Shown: piece after piece, positions 57,021-64,000 of the stretch
Numbering within the stretch: the first letter of the stretch is position 1
Layout of the letters: each line of letters begins with the position of its first letter
From: Toxorhynchites rutilus septentrionalis
Taxonomy: Eukaryota > Arthropoda > Insecta > Diptera > Culicidae
DNA: 64,000 nt
NCBI RefSeq assembly: GCF_029784135.1
Contig: NC_073745.1
Coordinates: 41,806,420 to 41,870,419 of the forward strand
Direction of reading: 5' to 3'
Made by a program: the position numbers and the translations under genes
The notes under the pieces: model-generated
What the model was told of the DNA's origin: nothing
The model's input: only the letters and a program-made list of their open reading frames with translations
Database searches by the model: none

Positions 57021-58554
57021 AACGGGTGTTCAATAAAAAATGAGAATTTCTTCAGTGATATAGTAAAAAAATCGAATAATTTTAAGCAATTCAGTATTTT
57101 TCATTAAAAACATAGCGGTAGCTCTTCTAAAAAAAAGTCAGTGAATGTTGACAAAGGAGTAGTGTTTATCCGTACAGCGCAAGTTAGTGGAGATGCTCTC
57201 ACAAGAGCGCTGGACGGCACTCACAGACATCCACCTTCCGGATATAGTTCCGGATCCTCGTGGTCAGTTGCTTGATGTCCGTGGCCCGCCAATCATTCTT
57301 GTACACCAGCGCACTGAGGGAGTCGAAAAAATCCTCGAACGGACGGCACGTCTTCTTGACGTGATGGGAAGACGCTTTGTGCGGCCAGAAGATGTACTTC
57401 CTCAATGCTCCTCAAAGAACGGAACCAGAATCTTCCCCAGGCACTCCTCCTGGTACACCTTCTGGTAGATAGCAAGTTCCCTCGGCTTGTTAAACCAGGA
57501 CTTTGAAATCCCTTTGTCGAAGATTGCAATATACAGCATAACTTGCTTCTCAAACTTATGCTTGTATTTGTACTTCACCCCGGGTGAAGGCGCCTTGTCG
57601 CTGGTATAGTAGGGTAGGGCGGGGCTAGTTGGTCATAGGGGTATGTTGATCAATGACGATATCTTGGAATCTGAGCATCCAAAACATTAGCGATCTATGG
57701 ATGAAAAATAGCGAATTGATGATACAAAAAAATAAGCGAATTGGAAAAACTTTTTATTAAGTAGGTTAAAAAATACGGACATGGTTCCAATTTTGCCAAA
57801 AATCATTCACGGTTTGCGCATTATAAAATGTGTTATAAAACTGGTTAATAACCATGAACAAAATCGGCTCAAACGTAAAACAAAGGTTTCTTGTACGTAT
57901 TAGCTTTAAGTGTTAATAGCAATCGCTTTTAAAATTATTTTTATTGAATTTTCATGAATATTCTTTTTCATATATAGAGAGGCTAGTTGGTCACACATAT
58001 TGCTCGTTGGAGAGCAACGCATATAAAATTTTCAGGTATGCCGTGTTTCATTACGCAAGCTATTAACAAATATAGAAAACATATGTTTTACTGCTAAACC
58101 CAGTGTATTTGAAACGAGACAACCACCACATAAGCCACTTGCAATATAATTGTCGTATTTATATTTTTGCATTGAATATCAGAACTCACAATAATGCATT
58201 GAGTAACGTAGCCTATCTGGCGGCTATTTCTGTATACTTTGAGGCGAACGGTACAAATGCCATCGAAACAAATGCAAGCAAGAATGCAAACGGTTGTGCG
58301 CCGCAGGGATGCCAGGTGCTTTTTTTCAAAAGTCTTGACATGGTACGAGAAAATTTCTTCACCCAGGGTACGTTTATCAGAAGGTAGTCTGGACTGAATA
58401 GTGCATCAATAGGAGTGAGGCTGTTACGTGTTAGCTTTGCAAGTATCATAGAACGGTATTATAAATTTTTCTACATTAATTTATTTCTACTGTATTTTTA
58501 CTTAATGTATATATGTATTCATTGCAGCGTAAAGGTAATCGAATTAGGTTTCAT

Positions 58555-59220
58555 TTCTTATCAAAATCTAGGGGAAGTTGTGGTTCGGCAATACGGATTT
58601 TAGCTTCCGGAAGCATTCTGTAGCTCTCCGATACCTCTTGCCGCAGTGCTTGAATTAAGCTATCAGAACCGGCCGAATCACTAGGTTTCTCATTAGAGAT
58701 GTTGATGATGCTGCTCCCGATTTCCTTTGACCGAATATCTTTCTGGGGATAGTCATGTTTCCTCCCATTAGAAAACTGGACTGATTCTGCGGATGTTACT
58801 GATGTTTTTTTTATAGATTCAACTCTTGCTTTATGTCAATCAAGACCTTTCGGCGAACCCTCCGGTTTTGATTTCCCGAGGCATAATAATCGTAGGACAG
58901 TAGGAACAGCTAAAAATAAACTGTTTCGTGTATTAATTGTATAATCTGGATTTTTTTCAAATTTACCTGTGGGTATCTGTTTTCGACGATATTGTTTCTC
59001 CAAGTCATCGAAACAATCACGGAAAACCTGAACTGAAGTGAAGCGAGCAAATGTACATGTTTTTGGTATTGCTGTTTAGGTCCTGTCCGAAGAATCGAAG
59101 CCATTTCTTCCGAATGGTCATATCCATCGGGATTCGATGAAATGATAATTTGAGGGATATGTTTTCATAATTCGAGTTGGACTCGTGCCGGGTGCCACTC
59201 ATCGAACCATAGAGTTGTCT
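58555..59220 (-). pseudogene. THAP-domain-like gene remnant, two exons
   Basis: THAP domains are C2CH zinc fingers that bind DNA in P-element-like transposases and host regulators. An acceptor TTTTCAG (about 59220) opens an exon reading NYENISLKLSFHRIPMDMTI, RKKWLRFFGQDL, KNMYICSLHF: the HRxP, KKW and CSxHF marks of a THAP domain. After a one-base frameshift it reads FRDCFDDLEKQYRRKQIPT to a GGTAAAT donor (about 58966). A second exon (TTTATTTTTAG acceptor) continues AVPTVLRLLCLG, then a stop and a further ~95 open codons. The N-terminal Cys pair is not visible. Broken or partial. Confidence 0.6.
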
Positions 59221-59608
59221 GAAAATGGGAATATTTTATATATATTCCGTCGCAGTCGAGCCGTCCTATAAAAACTAGTATCAAAAAGCAGCACATAAAT
59301 AACACATTCAGAGTACTAATTCCGAAAAGATTTTAACGTTAATGGTTCACTAACTTTTCTATCTCACATATTATTAACGTATTTAAAAAAAAGCGAAACA
59401 CCGTAATACTTGCAACAAAAAAAAAACACTTGTTTAAATTGCTTTGCAATCGCTGCTTTTCGTCAAAGCTACGATGTCATAGTTGAGAGTGTATAAGTGA
59501 TTCGTGTCCTACACACTTCGAGTTCAGGCTACCTTGTCACAAACGTACCCTGGTCTTCACCATAATATCGGAGCACAAAAACGGAACTGTGATAACTCTA
59601 TTTGTATA

Positions 59609-60578
59609 GGGTAAATGATCTTGGTTTGTCCAATTTGGGGTGTTTTTACGCAACTAGTAAATGCAAATCGATTTTTCTTCATTAAAATCACACATAATCG
59701 ATACGAGTTTGGGTTTGTTGAAAAGCCCCAAGTCTCTAGTTGCTAATACTACCATAAGGTGTTGAAATTATTCAAATTTTTTATGTTTTTTAACGATTTC
59801 CCTTGAAGAAGAATTATGATCATGGTTTGACCACCTCTGATCATGGTTTGCCCAAAAAAATGATCATGGTTTGTCCGGTTTTAGAAATCTCCATTTTTGA
59901 ATGAAAACATTCGAATTCACAATTAGATGTTGCATTTATCATTGCTTGAGTTTACTGTCATCATATTGATTCATTCATAATTTAGGCTTTCTTCAGAGAA
60001 TTGCCTTTTCTTGGGCATTTTAGAAGTGTTCACCTCAACACAATCAACACAGACAAACCATACTTCTGCTATGCGCGAAGCACACCATAAACAAACATAA
60101 ACAAACTGCAGCGCGCCAAGCGGTTGCCATAGAAATCATGTGGACAAAACAACATTATTGAATTGGACAACTCATGATCAGAATTGAGTTCAAAAAATAA
60201 ATGCGTTAATTTAATGGTTTAGCTATGTAAATCCGATACAAATGGTGAGCAAGCATGATGCTTACAATATTTATAAGTGTTGTAATCCAGAAAAGGTCTG
60301 AATACGTGCCAAATAATCATCTGGTGATCGATTAAAAGTTAGCTCGAATGAGGGGCGCATTGACACAAATAGAAGGTGTATTTTATAATCCTTTAAAACA
60401 TGTGATTTCGTAAAAATATACTATCAAACTACTATAAATCATGTAAAAGGCAATTTCATTTATATGTTTCGAAACATTCGAAGGCCTTATTTGACACAGG
60501 AGCGCTGAATTAGAGCATTCAAAAAAGTGGGCAAACCATGATCATATTTTCGACTGTACAAACCAAGATCATTTACCC
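59609..60578. mobile_element. 970-bp TA-flanked TIR element nested in the 3.8-kb element
   Basis: The ends GGGTAAATGATCTTGGTTTG and CAAACCAAGATCATTTACCC are perfect inverted repeats, with TA at 59607-59608 and 60579-60580. Internal GATCATGGTTTG(A/C)CC words near 59820-59875 and 60530 repeat the end. No coding. Confidence 0.88.
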
Positions 60579-61682
60579 TATTTTAGCTTTGTAGTTTTGG
60601 TTATAATTGTAGAAAAGGTATGTAACCGGAAAACCTTCGATTTGTGAAGTGGTCGTTTGAAAGATCAAGGTTACTCTATTGTATAGTAGGGTCAAAATAA
60701 TATAAATTCAATGTCACAATCAATCGAATTTTCGAGCGCAAATGAACTAATGTCTTCTAGAGACAATAGGTAAATAGACCGCTTCGTTCGCTGAGACTAA
60801 AGCCCTACTTTTTTGACGATATTTTCGGCCAATAGTTAGAATTTCATGGAAATAATATCATTTAAAAATCCACGTACGCTATCATACTGAAATGGCTTCA
60901 CATATTTCATAATGTCTTCAAAATGTCTTCACAAAATCAAATGTCTTCAAAATGAAGACATGTCTTCAAACCTGGCATCTCTGGTTCGCCACAAAGTGGA
61001 AGAGAGACGAAATCGCTAGAAAAGATTGTCTGACTAATTTCAACGATGATAATTTGGAGATTTGTTTTTTTACTTGCTACATGATATTAGTTATTTTTTT
61101 TTTGTTTTGATTTAATTAATTCATTTATAATGAAGGAAACTTCTAATGGAAAAAAATAATAAATAATTATTCGCTCAAAAATAACATACCTATTATTGAC
61201 CAATTTACCCCGTGTGGGGTTTGTTGGTCAATTTATTCTGAAATATAAAGACGTTAAACAAAAGAAAAATGTCAAATAATTGATTCTCTGGTTATTTTTC
61301 ATTAAAAGGGTGAAAGGTAAGCCTCAAATTCTAACGCAAAACTTCGTACTACAAAGTTATAACCAAATTTATTCAAAAATGACCAACTAGCCCCGCCCTA
61401 CCCTACCTGTCATTGTCGGCAATGTGGGACTTTGACAGCGGAGAATAACTCTCGTCGTCCAGCACAAACGACGTCCCGCGATAATTCTTCATCATCCACC
61501 GGCACTATTATTTCACGGTCGCTATCTGCTCGTCCGTGAACTCTGGGGACCACATCTTCTTCCGATAGACGATGCCCTCCCGCTATAGAGTTCTGTGGAT
61601 GTGAGAACGGGAGCAGTGAAATTTTCGGCAGTAAAATGTTCTTCCCGATAATTTCATAAACTAGATCGAATCGAGGCGCCAC

Positions 61683-62354
61683 TGAAACATCATTAGATCA
61701 TTTCTTTTAACCTTTTAGTAACTATATTGCCACCCACGAAAAATATTATTTATATTTTATTAATCCAAAAACTTCTATAGGTATCTGGGAATATTCAATT
61801 TTTTTGGGCTGCTAGAAGTGTACGATATTAATTTGGGAGTCATTTTTATGCAACAAAACCAAGAAAATAACACTCTGAACTCTACTAACTTAAAGCTTCA
61901 ACAACGAAACTTATCATCCATTTGACAGCCAAACCATCTGGAAATTTTTTCTAGAAGTTTAATCTCTTCCCCAGCCACAACCCAACCCGCCAAAGATAAT
62001 CATAATTAAAACAAATATATATTTAAAATAATCGCGAAATTACATTCCGCTACACTCGTCTTTCAAAACAGACTGACCCGTTGCCCATTAGAGGGGTTGC
62101 GCGTGACCATAAGAGAAGCTCGAATCCGAGTCGTGACCAAACCGTCATCCACCACGGTGTGTAGTACCTGTTTGAGGCGAGCCGCACCCGAAGTCTATAT
62201 AGGCGGAGGTTAATTAATTTAATATTTTGGATCAGCTAATTTCCTGGCTCCTGACAGCGGTTATCTGCGATGCACAAGAGCGAAGCTACACCTTAAAGGT
62301 GCAACTTTTCAACCGTCAGCGTGTTTCGATTTTCCGGTTTGGAGTAGATGAATG
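61683..62354. other. Unassigned sequence
   Basis: No gene or repeat was recognised. TTAATTAATTTAATATTTTG (about 62210) is an AT-rich homeodomain-type cluster. Confidence 0.4.
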
Positions 62355-62362
62355 GTTGGGTG

Positions 62363-63112
62363 TAGAGATGTGCCATCCGCTCATGAGCTGTTCCGAAGAA
62401 TCGACTCTTTGAAGTGAGTTGACGCGGAACAGCTCGCAAAAAAAATCAAACAGCTCTTCAGCTCACTTTGATGATGATGAAGGAGAGAAAAGAGCTGTAG
62501 AATTGAAGAGAGTGTGTGAGCTGTAAGATTCAAATGAACTGACCGTCTCTCGCTCTTCGTGTTAAGACATCAGTTTAGTTTCATTTGTCCCTCGTCTTTT
62601 CAACTGTTATATTCGCGTTGACGGCATTGAGCTTTGTTTACCAGTTTAGGGGGCGCCAAAAATAATAATTGGCTCTCAGGCAGAATGAACACGTTTTTAA
62701 AATTCAAATTATTAATGAAAATTAACTTCTGTGTATCAAATGAGTATTCTATTTCAATGAAAAACACTTTGTTTGCAGGCGGTGCAAAAATCTCATAAGA
62801 TTTTTTTTTTTTGAAGAAAACTTTCTATTGTAATGTAAAGCATCAGTAAAAATGTCGGAAATGTTGTACTCGCCGAGTCTGTTGTAAATAATAGTCTGGA
62901 ATACGTGTTTCAAGTAATTAATAATATGGTGTGAAAAATTTCATTTGAATTTTAACATTTTCAAACTGGCTTCGTGGCTATCGAGTTTGGGACCCAAATT
63001 GAAAGTCGGCACTGACAACTGAGCTGAAGAGCTGTTCATAAAGAACAGCTCATTTAGATGAGCTGATATGATCAGAGCTGTTCATCATGATGAGCTGATT
63101 TGCACACCTCTA
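62363..63112. mobile_element. 750-bp hAT-type MITE with perfect 8-bp duplication
   Basis: The ends TAGAGATGTGCCATCCGCTC and GAGCTGATTTGCACACCTCTA are inverted (TAGAGxTGTGC core). GTTGGGTG lies at 62355-62362 and again at 63113-63120, an exact 8-bp target duplication. Subterminal AGCTGTTC, GAGCTGTT and CAGCTC words repeat at both sides in both orientations, as in hAT transposase-binding regions. No transposase. Confidence 0.88.
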
Positions 63113-63120
63113 GTTGGGTG

Positions 63121-64000
63121 GAATCGTTTCTTTGGGGCTTGTGTTGTGTGTACGTGAAACTACCCGCTGTTCGTTCCATCGATTTTCGGCTGAGTATCAA
63201 ACTTAGATAATAAATGACCTCAACCCGAGTGCGCCACTGACCCGCGGAGATCGAGATCCGACCACTTTCAGTATCTCTTTCCATTATTGTTATTGTCCAG
63301 CAATCTCGAATCGAATGGAAAGTAAATTTGCAATCTGCGGGGCATACGCCCAGCTTTTTTTTGTTGTTGCCTCTAGTCTGCATTAAACGGCGAATAATAG
63401 GCTAATCAAAACTTGAAAGTAGCAGAAGGAGTGAGAGTGTCCATGAGGAACAGAGAAAAAAAGTGCTTCCCAACTAAGACGAAACAGCATGCTACAGGGC
63501 ACAAAAAATCGGTGAAGAAGTAAACAAAAAAGCCATTGCAAACACATATCAGAAGCAGATCGAGCGCGTGGAAGCATAAAAACATCAATAATCAAACCCG
63601 TATACGAAACCACAATAGCAAACAGCTTCTTTCGCATTCACAGGCGAAAATTGAGAAACTGAGAAACATAATCAACGACGAGATGAACGGACGGTAAACA
63701 AATGACGCGCGAAGGAAACAAGGTGAGGAGGTGTGTATTGAAATGTTGACCTTTCGGCGATTGGGCCGACTGCCACCGTTCGTTGGGTCGGTTTTTGGAA
63801 GGCTACTCCCAGCGCGGGAAAAGGTTTTCACACTTTCTGATGACTTTGAGTCGCCGTTTTTGGATACTGTGGCGAGATAATTGTAATAAAACGTGAGCAA
63901 TTACTAACCATAAATCATATTTGACTTACTCCACTAATCTCTGCGTAGATTTCCGTTGCATTTCATCATGTCGCTCAACCTTTCTTATCGTGTAAACATG
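63121..64000. other. Unique-looking DNA, fifth island
   Basis: No repeat or gene was recognised. The sequence is moderately GC-rich, with overlapping short minus-strand frames (63383-63900) that show no domain. It may continue into host regulatory or gene sequence beyond the window. Confidence 0.35.

Larger units (their letters stand above)
57612..61403. mobile_element. 3.8-kb TA-flanked TIR element carrying a THAP-like gene remnant
   Basis: The ends GGGTAGGGCGGGGCTAGTTG and CAACTAGCCCCGCCCTACCC are perfect inverted repeats extending to GGTCAT. TA lies at 57610-57611 and 61404-61405, and the insert interrupts a transposase frame. Subterminal copies of GGCTAGTTGGTCA (57978) and TTGTTGGTCAA (61222) occur inside. 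No catalytic transposase domain was found; a second TIR element (59609-60578) is nested in it. Confidence 0.85.
57021..61682 (-). pseudogene. DD37E-type transposase relic, split by a 3.8-kb element
   Basis: The minus strand, from the right: CSRSHIHRTL, KKMWSPEFTDEQIATVK, WMMKNYRGTSFVLDDESYSP (first catalytic Asp pair), ADNDR. Then the insertion 57612-61403. Then YTSDKAPSPGVKYKYKHKFE, QVMLYIAIFDKGISKSWFNK, QKVYQEECLGKILVPFFEEH, and in another frame KYIFWPHKASSHH, where the second catalytic Asp is His. A deletion removes the Glu region and joins CRPFEDFFDSLSALVY. The left end at 57021 (GGGTGTTCAATAAAAAATGA) is probably its terminal repeat. Dead. Confidence 0.8.

Overview
The window looks like nuclear DNA of a culicine mosquito, most likely Aedes. 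It is AT-rich and gene-poor. It contains mosquito-type DD37E transposons of the Tc1/mariner group, tRNA-derived SINEs resembling Feilai, TA-flanked MITE-like elements, a jockey-type non-LTR tail and an RNase H-carrying non-LTR element. I found no host protein-coding gene that I would defend. Almost every recognisable coding segment belongs to a transposable element, and most are broken. The species call is inference from repeat content only.

Layout. 1-2 kb: the end of a DD37E element, a ~300-bp tandem repeat and a SINE. 3.4-6 kb: a piggyBac-like relic whose C-terminal cysteine-rich domain is split by a 1,248-bp mariner. 6.4-9.3 kb: unique-looking DNA. 9.3-10.1 kb: a hAT-type element containing a SINE. 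10.7-13.1 kb: a foldback element with tandem repeats. 14.6-16.3 kb: a copy of a repeat family ending in a GACGTAG...CTACGTC palindrome. 16.7-21.8 kb: a stacked cluster, with a DD37E element split by a GACGTAG repeat, then a foldback holding a TA-MITE that holds another GACGTAG repeat. 21.8-24 kb: unique-looking DNA. 24-30.6 kb: small remnants (deleted mariner, Tc1 fragment, 90-bp-TIR element, jockey 3' UTR). 30.6-33.4 kb: unique-looking DNA.

33.5-35 kb: the freshest element, a 1,304-bp DD37E transposon with a nearly full-length transposase, sitting in a pogo-type TIR element. 35.1-39.7 kb: a composite repeat, then a palindromic element split by a 5'-truncated non-LTR retrotransposon. 41.2-42.7 kb: a TA-flanked TIR element in a pogo relic. 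43.2-45.1 kb: another GACGTAG repeat. 46-47.5 kb: a hAT-type element with a perfect 8-bp duplication. 48.6-48.9 and 53.9-55 kb: DD37E and mariner relics. 57-61.7 kb: a DD37E relic split by a 3.8-kb TIR element carrying a two-exon THAP-like gene remnant. 62.4-63.1 kb: a hAT-type MITE with a perfect 8-bp duplication.

The nesting gives relative ages: piggyBac before mariner; DD37E copy 2 before its GACGTAG repeat; pogo-type MITE before DD37E copy 1. The most unusual items are the GACGTAG family, which carries a histone-type 3' stem-loop in one copy and a TATA/initiator promoter in another, and the TA-flanked element with the THAP-like remnant. Unique-looking islands (about 6.9-8.7, 22-23.8, 31.6-33.1, 51.3-52.6 and 63.1-64 kb) may be the host's own regulatory DNA.
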